From Rhypophila decipiens (lineage: Eukaryota > Ascomycota > Sordariomycetes > Sordariales > Naviculisporaceae): a stretch of 64,000 nucleotides of DNA. The notes under the pieces were generated by a model that saw only the letters and a program-made list of their open reading frames with translations, did not search any database and was not told the DNA's origin. Of the stretch, positions 32,551 through 45,052 are shown in pieces. Made by a program: the position numbers and the translations under genes. Each line of letters opens with the position of its first letter. Within the stretch, counting starts at the first letter, position 1. The DNA lies in assembly GCA_033297075.1 (NCBI GenBank), contig MU858116.1:114851-178850 (forward strand), read 5' to 3'.

Positions 32551-35500
32551 ATGGCCTTTTTACGTTTGGAAATGGGGCCTAGAGGGATCCGATTATACGG
32601 GTGATTTTTACCTAGGTAGTCTTGCAGCAACGCACCAATTGGGTCGAACAATGGGGTGAAGGCAGCATTGCCGACGCATAATAAAGATCCGGTATATGCC
32701 TTTGAGTCTCCGTTTATATGCCTTTTATGCTTCTCTTTCACGCGTGTTTGTGGCCCCTTTAACGCATCCAAGATATGATCATACGCCTTTCCATCACTGT
32801 CTAAGCCTCTCGTTTCAACGTATTATTATCATTCATCCAACACATTAGGAGGTGTAGTTAAACGCCTTTCAATCCAGTTTAACAGGTCTTTTGTGCTTTA
32901 AGAGGAAATGTATAGTACAGCTCGCTCGATTGTGCATATCAGACAGAACCGATGGGCACGCCGGGCACAACAGTGGCTGAGTGAGGCAGGAGGACAAGAA
33001 CTTGTGAGAAGTGAGGGCTGGGGGGGGCTCAGTTTACCATTGAGAATGTGCTGCGTGGGCTGTTACTTGTTCACAAGCATCGACTGCGGTTCAAGTCTAA
33101 TCTCGCTACAAACCAGCACGAATACACTGTATGCTCTTCTTTCATCTCACTCCCATCCGCGGCAGTCATATTCCTCTCGGTTGACTTGGCCGCCTCGTGA
33201 AAGACATAACGATGCCGCCGCGGGAAGGTACCTAGATATAATCAAGTTCTCTGAGGTCGGCCCTGGCCAGTCCTCCTTCGGTGTTCCGTGAGGCTCAAGT
33301 CCACACTAACAACACGACTAACATGACGGCGCTAGGGTAATGAGATATCCGACACGGAGTAATTATATCACATACTCGGTGATGTTGCATATATACTCAT
33401 TAGTCGCGGGATATACTAAACTAGGTGGCTTGGATCCGAACTTCTAGTAGGTATCGGTGATGGAAATCTGGAAAGATCGATCCGTCATGGTCGGTGATCG
33501 CCAGCCACTGGTTCTGCCAGTTTAGAAAGCTCAAAGCATCGTCGTACTTGTTCATTTTCACTTATGTGAATCAGATATGTGTAGGTATTTGTCTTTTTTT
33601 TATTCTCACGGGCGAGCTGCATCATACCATACCATACCGTGTGTACACAGCAGGGCAGTCTAGTCTTCTGTTTCTTTTGTTGTCTGGTTATGTTATGGGG
33701 TGTGTTTGTGCTTTCATGTGACGGACAATGCCCGTTGAAAAGGGGGTTTGGTTGCCAGGTGTGTTTACATCCGTCTCAAGACACCATCAAGACCGTCCCT
33801 AGACTCTTTGAATACACCCCATCTTGTTCAGCACAATGTGACAATATCGCTGCCAAGTAGGAAGAACTTTTTGTTCCTTTTCTCGCCGCCAGAGCCATGA
33901 GCTTTGGAAGGGGATCTGACGGCCAGCGTCGAGTCAATTCACTCTTTCCTCCAAGGAAATGCTGAAGGATTAAGAAAACGGGCATGGCAACAAGGAAGGA
34001 CATGATGGCTTTCTGATAGTCGGCGGTTCTTGTAAAGACAATCAACAACAGTCGGTCCTTTTAGATACTTTCATTATTTCGCTTTCCTCCCTCTACCATA
34101 TGGGCATGACGAGGGGCAATTGACATCCAAAGCGCGTATCAATCAGACTGTGATGATGATCGTCCTCATCATCAAATCACCACCGGGCCAAAGAAAGAAT
34201 AGCCAGGCAGGCAGGCGGGCAGTAGATAGGTTGAAAAACAAAAAGTAAAGAAAAGAAAAACCAGAAAAACAAAGTTTGAAAACATATCATTGATACCCAG
34301 AGCCACGAAAAGGGGTTGGTTGGTAAAGATCTGCTCCTCCTCTCGCACCGGGCCCCGGGGGAGCCAACCTCAACACGTCAAAATAAGACACAAACAAAAG
34401 CTCGTCATGTGTCCGAAACGTGTACCGTATCCCATTCCATTCTACACATATGATCGTAGCTGTAGCGAGCGACCTGAACTCAACGCCGCACAATTGATGG
34501 CAATCACGGAGATAACGTTAATGTCAATGACACTGATGACAGGCCCGCGGACAAAAGCCGTGCGGAACGGCTGTGGTTTCCCCGTCCCTTGACCACACCA
34601 CGGAAGGCGGAAAGTTCCTTCCCTTCCCTGCCTTGTGCCCTTCCTTCCTTCCTTCCGACCGTTATTTTACTTGCACAATTGTTTTGGCGTCGCGTGATTC
34701 GGGTCAGGGTTCACGGGAAGGCGGCGGCCGCTAACGTCTAGTCCGCAAGTTTGACCGGATCACGGCCGGATCTTCATTTGATAACTCATTACGGATACCT
34801 ATGAGTACGGAATTACAGATGGTTTTCCGGTTGGTTAAGGTTGTCTTGGACCCTGATTTCTTGTCGGTTTTACTTGTACTGTACGAATATGTATGTACGT
34901 ATTGTAATTATATTTTACCTTCCATTGCCCTAGATACTATCCGTATATAAGTCCAATGCAGCTTGGATGTATTTTAATCATATACACTTGATCGAAATTT
35001 CAATATTAACTTGGCCGCCTCAACTTGACAGCCAGCCTTGTTTCACTTCGCACGCCGCCTGTTTTGTCAATTTGTACGGATTATTAACGTAGCTTGACGG
35101 AAAGTATCTCATCAAATTTCAAGTGGACGTCGTCCATCTGTAGGCCCGAAAATCCAGGATGCGGAGGCGAAATCAAAGCTCTGCTGTCTCTCTGTCTTAT
35201 TCTTGACCTGCCACCCTCCCTCCCGTCTTGTCCAACGACAAACGTCAAATTTTAGTCGTGACATCCGTATTCGTAGTCGCTTGTGTGCTATTTTCATCCA
35301 TTGACTCTCTCGTCCGTGTGTTGAAGTGGCACTCGGTACTCACCTCGCAGATCGCCAAAACTATCCGAGTCCAGCAACCAGACTTGCCGCGGCAAAGCTG
35401 CCAAATCAAAAGTGACAGTGACACATGACTGCTGTGGACCGTGTGTTGCCCTCGCTTCGACCGTGCGGTTTTTTGTCTGTCAATAAGCGGAATTGTTGAG

Positions 35501-38299
35501 TGGCTTCAAGGGTTGTGAGGAGTAAAGTTGGCGCCAGGTGAGATGGGAGTACAACTGGAGCTGTGAGGAAGCTATCCTCTAAACGCGAGGCGGTGTGACT
35601 TTCAGTGTTGCTTGCAGACTGCCATCATCACGGGTCGTCACCTGGTACAATACTACAAGATGGGGTTGATTAATTGCCGCCGTGTTGCTGGAGAGTCAAA
35701 GGACTAGATATGGGACTGTGCTCAACTGCGACTTTGGGTACCAGCAGATCAGATGAGATCAGATCAGATTCAGTTCTGAGCATCATCGTGGGTCGAGATT
35801 TCCAAATTCCCCAATTCGTGATAGCACCGAACGGGTACTTGCACACAAACGCGGGGTGCGCCCGGACGGCGGACAGGTTCACGATTGGGGGGACAGAACA
35901 GCTGGGGCCTCATACCCAGGCCTATAGAATCCTTATTCGACCACTGACATCCTGAAGGAGCGAAGGAGGGGTAACTCAGTCGTTGACAATGACCACTTGC
36001 CCGACCTCCAACATTAAAGGCCGTGATAATGGGTCTTTGCCGTTGTCATGAAAGGTATAACCGTGGTCGTTGATGGTAATAACAAACGAGTGTTATCAAC
36101 TTCTGAGACGAGCGGCATCTTTTTCTAGAATGACCATTGACCAGTCGGGGAGAAGTATTTTGTGACGGCAGAGATCCAGACTGCATTTCGCTAGGAGCGA
36201 GAAATCTCCTTCACTTCCAAGCTCCCCAAGGCCGGTGATTTTGGTCAACTCGAGTTCCGGTGCCATCCGTCATCATGCCTATGCTTTAACACCGAAAAGG
36301 CCTGTCTGTATTACGGGTTTCGAGGACCACCCGCCCGGAATTCCATCGTATGCGATCATCATCATGCTCAGAGCCGATCGGGGGTTTCGACAAGGACTGC
36401 TGTGCTGCACTGGCTTCCTGCTTCCTGCGAGGGTCGGTTCTGCATGGAGTTGTCGCTCCAGTTTCTGGGATCCGTCAGCCGTTCCCCATTCGACAATTTG
36501 TGAGCAAAAGATGGTCATATCCGAAGAGATCCGCAGATTCGGGTTGGCATGGAACAGCATCATCATATCTCATATTTCGGCATCGTACGGCCAGGCCAGG
36601 GTTGCTTTTGTCCACATCCTCTGCGACAGTCCCATCACGCTGGGAAATGAGCACCATGGAAATTGGAACAAAAAGAAGCCCAAGAAGCCAGCAAGAGAGA
36701 TTGAAGGTCCCAACCGTCTGGGGCCGGATCCTGCTCGCCCTGGCACCCGGGTGGGGGGTAGGGGTGCAAGGACAAGCTCTAGCAAATGAGGCAAAAGCTT
36801 ATCAATTGTCCTAGTGTCGCAGACCAAGAATGAGATGCGAACTGCTGCTGCTGGTCTTGTCTTGCACGATGGGGAGGTCTGGTGAGTTCGAATTGTTGGA
36901 AATGGTGAGAATATTCTCTGCAGGCCCGTGGCTCATTACCGCATGTGCAGAGCTGGAGGAGGGAGATGAAGGCTCATGATTGGCCAGAAGACACCATGAT
37001 GCTTCTTGTTCTTGGGAACGCTCCCTGCTTGCCAGGTTCACACTTGTCCCTCATCAAATCACGCTAATGCTTGGTTGAACCGTGCGCGCGGTACTTACAC
37101 TACTCGATGGCGTCGTGCTTGTGCAGCCAATCCCCTTTTCTCTCGCCTCGAGTCTTGCATATGAGTAAGTCACCAGTCGGGCTGCCTCATGAAGTCTAGC
37201 ACTCGAATATCTCTGATTCGAGCATGTTTCGGACTTGTTTTTCCCAGGCGCAAGAAGATGGAAGCACGTCAAACGGCCAAGGAAAGATCAAGTTGCTCTC
37301 TTTCGATGGAGTCCAGATGTGACTAGCGACCGGGGGACCGTCCCGTCCAGGACCGCGGGTGGTGTTGGCCTGACCAGGGAAGAGCAGGGGTGGTGTGCAA
37401 GGCGGGCCAGCCACAGCAAATTAGCACCTGCCCACACCCCAGCCCTGCATTGCCAGGTTGTGACCTTGGGGTCTCTGAGAGGAAGCATGATGACCAACGG
37501 CTGTCGGCAACAAGCAGCAACAACTCGCTCCCAGTGCCATCGTGTCTTCCAACTGAGAAAAAGAGGGGCCCAAATTTCCCATGGGACTCCCCTGTGCAGC
37601 CAGGTCCAAACCCATGCCCTGGAACGCTGATTCCAGGCTTGAGCTTTCAACTGATAGTGACTTTCAGTGCAATTACGTCTCCTGTCATGCCCCCCCTTTT
37701 TAGTGATCGATATCGAACATGTGCCAACTCCAAAAACTTCACAACCGTCATGATGCATTGATATATTCCGAGTGACAAAAAAGAAGAAAAGAAGAAGAAG
37801 AAAGAAGAAAGTCATCGCGGCACAGCCACATTAGCTTTCAACATCCGGTTTTCACCATGTATGGCGCCGCGCAATAGCCGTATGTGACATCTTTCGCCAA
37901 TACCCCATTGACCCCCGTCACCCCGGCCTGTCGTCGCCTGTCGTCGTGCCTGTTCGGGCACCTTCCCGCCTTTTGGCACACATCAAGTCCAGTCACTCCA
38001 GTGACAGTGACCACTTCGGTCCTTGTGCGACTCGCTTATCCGCTCACGTCTCGCCAAAACCAACAAACCCACAATCACTGGGCATTGGACAGGACGTTGG
38101 CAGCTTTTGATGGCAGTTACATTGGCGTGACGAGACCAAGGACGAACCAGCCATTTTCGGCAGCTTCTTGTTCTTGCTCTCTTCCTGCTTTTTCACCGAA
38201 ACTGAACCGTGTTGACGCTCCATGTCTTCGATCACAGAGGTCCTGGTCATCCGCCGCAGCAGCGATTGCTCTGCAAGATAGCCACCTGGAGCTCTCGAA
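32551..38299. other. 5.7-kb gene desert between sec18 and lte1
   Basis: No intact gene is supported. It carries the rpf1-like relic near 33.1 kb, an AT-rich stretch around 34.8-35.0 kb, and short tandem runs (CCATA near 33630, AGATC near 35745-35770). Open frames elsewhere look random. The last ~400 bp form the lte1 promoter and leader. Confidence 0.45.
33097..33252 (-). pseudogene. Decayed fragment similar to rpf1 exon 2
   Basis: Read on the minus strand, about 150 bp align by eye to exon 2 of rpf1 (about 11126-11252). A stretch translates as RRHRYVFHEAAKSTERN followed by MTAADGSEMK, against RRHRYVFREA-KATEKN and VTAADGSEMK in the intact gene. Most nucleotide differences in this stretch are at third codon positions (for example CGT for CGC, GAT for GAC, AGT for AGC). 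On one side a stop and a ~9-bp insertion break the frame; on the other, after GSEMK, a 1-2 bp indel shifts it while nucleotide similarity continues to the exon end. Flanks do not match rpf1 exon 1, exon 3 or the introns. It is a broken piece of an rpf1-like gene, not an expressed protein. Confidence 0.75.
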
Positions 38300-41200
38300 A
38301 TGGAGCCCGATCCGCCGCCGCCGCCTCCGTCCTCTTCGACCTCGACTTCTCTGCCATCCAGGCTGCGGCAACAGGTGCTAGCACAGAGGGGAATTTCGGT
38401 ACGAGATGCAAAGTCGCGCTTGCGGAGGACACCGCCAAAGTTTGGTCAAGACGGTGACAAGGTGACATCAACATCGACGCCTGCGTCACCGAGTTCTGCG
38501 ACGGCGAGGCTGAGGATAGCCACGTTGCCCAAGTCGCTATTGCCCGTCACGGAACGCAAGTCACAGGAAGAGAATACGACGCCCATTCGGAGGAACAAGC
38601 CGGGCAGTCTGGACGAGGACAAATGGGACATCACCCCCGAAGGCGGCTCGGCTGGTCGCGAGGGAAGGCAGTTTGCCGTGGCCAATGTTGGAAACAATGG
38701 GCGCATTTATTTGAGGTGAGACTGGCAGCTGCTCTCGAGCGAGCGACGATAAGTAGGAATGCATCATGACATGCTGACGGATACCTTGCCAATAGACCGA
38801 CTGTTCGCCCGGCAAACCAGCGCTACCCCCAGCCCAACTTTGTGTTTCCCATGACCCCGCCGAGTACTGCAGGACTTGATGCTTTAACTTCGGACAAAGG
38901 TGACGAGTCGGAGGACAAGCCAACACCGCTGCACGAGACGCAATGGACGCCGACGCCTGGATCGACTCCCAACAGCCCGAGACGCGATCTGAAGACTGGG
39001 CCGAGCAGGAGGGGACATCGTCGGGCCCTGTCAGACTCGACCATCCAGGACACCAGTGTAGCTCGCGAGTCTGAGCCTGGGGGCTTCAAGATAGTCATCA
39101 CTCACCCGGGCGAGGAGAGGCCGAAAACGGTCGACGACATGGATCCTGCGAAATCACCTTTATTGGAGATTTCTATTCCGTCTTGGAGGATAGGCACGCC
39201 TAGGTTCAGTGTTCGGGGAACACCATTTATCAGAGGGTCGTCATACGCCCCGACCGAGGAATACCGCACGAGCAGTCTTTCGTTTTTGAACCAACAAACA
39301 CCACAGGACCGCTCATCGAGTAGCTTCCAGCGGCCGAGCCCCTTCCCTGCGCCGATACCCGAGCTAAAGGTTGTGCCCAGCACAGCAGATGCAAATGGGT
39401 ATCCGATGACACACCCATTGCGGTCGACCTACCTGTCGACTCACCTGGTAATCGAGCCGGCCATGTTTGACGCGCTGACATTCAAGCCAGCCTGTGATGA
39501 TCGGGCCATCGTGCGCTACTCGGCTTCTGGGGCAGTGACTGCCGCGACGCCGCCTCGCTTGGTTGCCGAGATCACATCGCCCAGCTTCCTTGACTACGAT
39601 CTGATATCCGACTTTTTTCTGACCTATCGCTCGTTTCTGGATCCCTCTGACCTTCTGCGCATGATGTTTGCTCGACTACGATGGGCCCTGGAGAGGAGCG
39701 ACGAAGCCGGGCTGATAGTGAGGGTCCGCACTTTTGTTGCCATACGCCATTGGGTTCTCAACTACTTTATGGATGACTTTGTGGTAGACTACAACCTCCG
39801 TGTCTCATTTTGCGTGTTGCTAAACGACCTTGTCAGCGACTTGTCAGAGGATCTACGCGGGAAAAAGGTGCAGCTCAAGATTCTGGCAGAGCTCAAAAAG
39901 TGCTGGCGGCGCGTCTGTGCCCAGTACTGGGATGGGCCTGATTTTGACTCGTCGGCGGCTCCAGATGTTCCCATTATGCCAGGAGGGATTGCTGGGCATC
40001 GGGACCCCAGTCTGGATCCATCATTCTGGCTGAAATGCTCCGGGGGCCCACCCCAGCTTGACCACATCAGTTTGCCGACGACTCCGCGCGAGCGAAGCAG
40101 CTTTTACGCCGACGTCTCCCGAGCCGGACATATAGATTCCATCGTTGTTGGGGACCGGCCGGCAACGCCAGAGAATGCGCAAGCGGCCGAACGGGATAGG
40201 AACCAGGCATCGCCAACCAGCATTACCAGTGTTGATGTGATTTCATGCTCGTTCCCCACCAAGCACTCGAAATTTGCCCAGCCCGGGTCTAACTACCCTC
40301 TGGCTGCGCATCCGGTTGACCCGAGCTCTGTATATAACAACTCGGAACTCGTAGCAACCACTCCTCGAGCCCTCATGGGGAAACGCGTGCGGCCTCACAA
40401 TGCGCACAAGCGCAACGGGAGCCTCAGCGATTCAATGCGTGAGCCTCCCAGCGCCACAGAGAAGGTCCTGTTCAAGAATGCCGAGTTCCTCCTCACTCTC
40501 CCATATGCGGGAAGTCTTGTCCGGGGCAACCTGTTTCCGCCAAGTCAAGCCTTTGTCGAAGTCCAACCATCGAACGGCGCCGGTCCAGGAGCCAGGCACA
40601 CGACGCTGTTCCAGCCTCCACCATGTGAGGTGCAGAAAGAAAAGCAAGCCGCCTCGGCCATGTCCGGTCAGGGTATGAGAAAACTTCTGGGCAGTGTACG
40701 ACGTGCGCTGAGCACAAAGGGTCAGGGTGTGTCGCCTACCCAAGGGAACTTTATCAACATCTCGCCCATCGGACCGAGGGGGGCGACGACCAACAGGTTG
40801 CCTGGTACTGCGATAGTGCCACAAGCTCGGCCCCGTCAAAATGGTGTCCGCCCACCGGTGCGTATCGACCTGTTGGGTGCTGAAATCGCCGAAGACTTTA
40901 AGAAAGCCGTTCGCGAGGATGCAGCAGCAGAAGCCGAGAAGAATGGATACCCGAGCCCACCCGCTGCCGGCTCGAGTGTGCCGGGTGAGATGCTCGAGTA
41001 CTCGGCCGCACACATGGACACGACATTCCAGCTCGAGACTACCCATGTGCGACCTTCCAGTGACATGGGCATCACCACTGGCAGCAAGTCGATTGTCATT
41101 GTCGATGATACCCTTCTGCCTGAAGGCTATCCCATGATGACTGGAGCGTTGCCAGTCAACTCGTCGGTCGAGGCCTTTGCCGAGAGCTTCATGCCCAGCG

Positions 41201-41870
41201 CTGCTGATCCCACGCCGCCCAACACACCCCCAGGCCGTGGCATGGGGACACCTAGGAGGTCCTCCTACATCCTCAGCCAGCACGTTTTACGCTCTTCTGT
41301 CTCGGCTGACCCTCTGCCTCCATTTGTCCCCGACATGGAGACTCTTGGGTCAGGGGTGCGTCCCTCTCAAGATCTGGTTCGACCCTCACTAGACTATGGT
41401 TCTAGTCCGGACCGAATCAGGCCTCCTCTCAGCGGAGTGCGTGGCCATAGACGAAACGGGTCAAGCCGATCCTACCTTTCGAATCGGTCCACTCGTCACC
41501 GGCGCTATGCATCCTTCACAAGTGGCATCATGCCGCAACCAACGGTCCGCAGCTTCGATGCCACAACATACTCGGAAGCGTCCTTGGACGACTCGTCGCA
41601 GGTTCTTGTCCCGCAACCGCTGCGGGTTCTTAGACGAAGGCCTGGAGGGGATCTCCGGGCTGCCAATAATGTTGGCGACCTTGATCCCCTTCCGCTCAGA
41701 AGGTCTCGCTCTGTGGGATCGCTGACGACGTACACAGACTCGGTGCGCAGCTCGTTCCTCCGCAGCCCGGTCCAAGAGTCCAGTGGCTTTGTGGACGTTG
41801 TCACGAGTGATTATTCTCCCAATCGCAACGAGACATTTTCTCTCGGCGCCATTGCTGAACCGAAGAAGTC

Positions 41871-41907
<37 letters not shown>

Positions 41908-43851
41908 CTCTCTCTCTTCAGTACCCACTCCTCCAAACCGATTATGCGACCGTCTTTTGAGGCCGAGGCCCAGAAGCTAGCACAGATTCCGGACGATATA
42001 GATGACGACGGTGGAGTCGAGTCGGCACTCTTGAAATTGGAAGGCAGATACGAGAGACGAGTGGCCAAGCTGTCCATGGATCTCAAGAGTCCACTATCCA
42101 ACGAGTTCATCCCTGACGCAGACCCCGCCGAAGAAGCTGATGACAAGTCTGCCGTGCAACACGAAAAGAAGGAACATCGCCATGCTCATATTGGAGACGA
42201 GCCGCCGCAATCAGCTCCTGCTACAACTACCTCTTTTCCCCTTCTCGATGGAAGCTTCCTAAACGTCGCAGCGCCAAATAGCCGCAAAGGAGACGTGCAG
42301 TCGTTCCTGTCGGAGGATTCGGGAGCCTCATACTCGTCTACTCCTTTGCTGGAACGAGGATTCACTGACGACGGCTTGAGCAAGCGGACTGCCACTCGGG
42401 AATGGACAGATCTCTCCATTCTTCAAGGACCAGACGAGGGAGGAAACACGCCTGATGACGGCAGTGAGCTAGACTCGCGACATGCATCCTACGATATTGT
42501 CGAGAAGACGAGCAGCATGGATAAGATTCAACCCGGCAGTACTATGCCCAATCCAGAACCTCGAGCCAGTGCTGAGCAATCTTTCCTGCACGTCGAGAGT
42601 GATGACGATCTTTCATCAGAGCTCTCGGACGAGGACCTAGTGCCCCAAGGCGAGGACCCCGGCCTGATTGCCATTAGCGATATTGGCCTTGCTGTGTCGA
42701 CATCACTTCCCGTTCACCCTCTGGCAGATGACCCTCCCGCTCCTCACATTCATATTCCGCAGCAACCCAGCGCCACGCCTCCTTCGCCGCCCATGACCCT
42801 CCTCCAAGCACTCCAAATGGTTCCGGAGCCTGCAGATGGCCCTCTCCCGCGAGATGCCGAGGGCTGGCACGAGAAGCCCCTGCCACCTACTCCTGACACA
42901 ACGCCAACAACTGGGGCAGCACCATACCCTCAATATCCTCTTTCATCGCCAGATCCCACCGGGACCAAAGAGGCACTCAGAAATGCGCCAAAGCTCAACA
43001 TTCCCGATCCAATGCCGAATGAGGCGGACCTACCACGCAACAAATTCTCGGTCCATCTGCCCTTCATTCTTGCCTTTGACAGCGACATATTAGCTCAGCA
43101 GTTCACGCTGATCGAGAAGGATGCACTCAACGAGATCGACTGGAAGGAGCTGATCGACATGCGGTGGAAGAACGCCGAGCAAAATGGCATAAACGCACGT
43201 AGCTGGGTCTCGTTTCTCCGAGACACGGATGCACGTGGCGTCGAAGTGGTGATCGCCCGCTTCAACATCATGGTCAAGTGGGCCATCTCGGAAATTGTTC
43301 TGACGCAGGATATCGAGGAGCGCGCGCGGTGCATCATCAAACTCATCCACATTGCAGCCCACTGTCGTCGGTACCGCAACTTTGCCACCATGAGCCAGCT
43401 GACCATTGCCCTGACGAGCAACGAGGTGGGCCGACTAGTCAAGACGTGGGCTTTGGTGCCTGCTTCGGATCAGAAAACAATGCAGGACTTGGAGGCGCTG
43501 ATCTCGCCGACGAGGAACTTCTTCAGCTTGCGATCCGAGATGGAAGGCGGGGGCGAGGCTGGTGCTGCTGCCATTGAAATGGGATGCATCCCCTTTGTGG
43601 GCATCTACACCCACGACCTCCTGTTCAACGCTCAGCGGCCAAGCGAGATTGCCAGCTCGCCAACCACGGCTCCGCTGGTCAACTTTGAGCGGTGCAGGAC
43701 TTCAGCCGGCGTGGTCAAGACGCTGCTTCGATTGCTCGAGTCCAGCTCTCTCTACACCTTCCAGCCTATTGAGGGCATTACCGAGAGGTGTTTGTGGATG
43801 GGTGCCCTCACAGACGACGAGATTCGCAAACTAGGAGAGGGCCTGGAATGA
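38300..43851 (+). CDS. lte1: Large Ras-type guanine-nucleotide exchange factor (Lte1-like)
   Basis: Two exons, 38300-38715 and 38796-43851, give 1823 residues; the 80-bp intron has gtgaga and an AATAG acceptor. After a proline-rich start (PDPPPPPPSS) and a disordered region, a RasGEF N-terminal domain lies at ~390-490 (FLDYDLISDFFLTYRSFLDP, VRVRTFVAIRHWVLNYF). A long Ser/Pro-rich linker of ~1050 residues follows, with an 11-Gln run at ~1165. The catalytic RasGEF domain closes the protein at ~1545-1823 (ILAFDSDILAQQFTLIEKD, WVSFLRDTDARGVEV, RCIIKLIHIAAHCRRYRNF, FVGIYTHDLLFN). The split architecture with both domains at a great distance fits fungal Lte1, which supports mitotic exit and polarity in yeast through Tem1, Bfa1 and Ras; a Cdc25-type GEF is less likely because no SH3 domain is visible. 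The many SP/TP sites in the linker suggest phosphoregulation. Confidence 0.9.
41875..41907 (+). repeat. (CAA)11 trinucleotide repeat in lte1
   Basis: Eleven uninterrupted CAA codons encode a polyglutamine run in the disordered linker of the Lte1-like protein. The pure codon usage implies a young, slippage-prone microsatellite that can vary among strains without a frameshift. Confidence 0.9.
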
Positions 43852-44620
43852 TATACACAAAAACAACCCATCGATACATAATACCCCGTTAACGATTTGC
43901 TTCACTTGTTCTTTTTTTTTTCTCTTTACATCAATATACCCTGTACATTTTGCATCAATTATCGCATCATCTTTTTTTTGGCCTTGTCTGTCTAGCTTCT
44001 TTTGCCTCGGAGGGCTTTATCATACATACTACATACTTTCGCTTTCTTCCCCTTTAAGGGATCGATACACCATACCTCGGCCCAAGCCGCCACCACATTT
44101 TCTTTTTTTTTTTTCTTTCGGACAACCACATACATACACACCATGCAAACTTTACCTACTATTCTACTACAAGTCCGAACACAAACCCCCTTGCTAGAAG
44201 ATACAACGAACGCGTTATGAATGAGTGGGCCGACCGGAGAGACCCAGGCGTTTACAGGATCAATACCAACAAGCTCACTCGCTCTCTTCCCTACCTAGCT
44301 AAGGTGTCAGCGCTGTACCACGTTAGCTGTTAGTCTGTCTGTATAACCCGCTATACCTCTCTACCTCTCTACCTGCCTATCTTAGCCTAATCACCTACCT
44401 CTGTATGGCGGCGTGGTCGGGATGAAAGAAATAAACAAGTGGTGTTTGTGTCTTGTCTTGTGTGTGTGTGTGTTTTGTTATATGCTTGCTTACTTCAACT
44501 TGGCGGCGTTGATATTGGGACGGACGGACAACCTTGCCTGCTTGGCGTGAGCGAGTGCGCTGTATGGATGGATCTTTGCCCGTGTTGTTTGTTGTACGGA
44601 TTACCGGTACAAAGCAATTA

Positions 44621-44644
44621 TTACAGTTACAGTTACAGTTACAG
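44621..44644 (+). repeat. (TTACAG)4 tandem repeat
   Basis: Four perfect copies of the hexamer TTACAG lie in the region downstream of lte1. No function is evident. Confidence 0.9.
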
Positions 44645-44860
44645 TAGATAGACTATGGATGGTACTTTGGTTGCACTTACTTGATGGGGTGTGTTTGAAT
44701 TGAATGTCCTGTCTTGATTAGCCGTGCTGTACTATTTGGGAGATGGATATATTATGCATGGGACTCTCTGAATCTGAATCTGGGATTGGAAACTTGACGA
44801 GAACCTCCGGACGGTATTATGGTATGTTATGGTATATCATACTCTGTGGACAGTCAGTCA

Positions 44861-45052
44861 GTCAGTGCTTGCGGTTTGTTTGCGGTTTTGTTTCATGTAC
44901 TTCCTTCTTGCGTGTCCACACCTAGAATATCTACCTCGGCACTTGGTTTCTATAGACCAGATAGTCAGTTGCTTGCAGTTTGTTTGTTACATGTACTTCC
45001 TTCTTGTGTGTTGTCTATACCTACCTAGAATATTTACCTACCTACCTCGGCA
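44861..45052 (+). repeat. Diverged tandem duplication of ~85-90 bp
   Basis: Copy A (about 44861-44943) and copy B (about 44963-45052) share, in the same order, GTCAGT-GCTTGC, a GTTTGTTTG block, CATGTACTTCCTTCTTG, and CTAGAATAT followed by TACCTCGGCA. Copies differ by substitutions and small indels, so the duplication is not recent. Confidence 0.75.

Noticed and set aside
33097..33252. Reading the rpf1 relic as a pure RIP product
   Set aside because: Differences include many transversions and A-to-G changes in addition to C-to-T and G-to-A, and they favour third codon positions, so coding-constrained divergence explains them better.
36235..36789. 184-residue plus-strand open frame between sec18 and lte1
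   Set aside because: No recognisable motif, overlapped by other frames of similar length on both strands.
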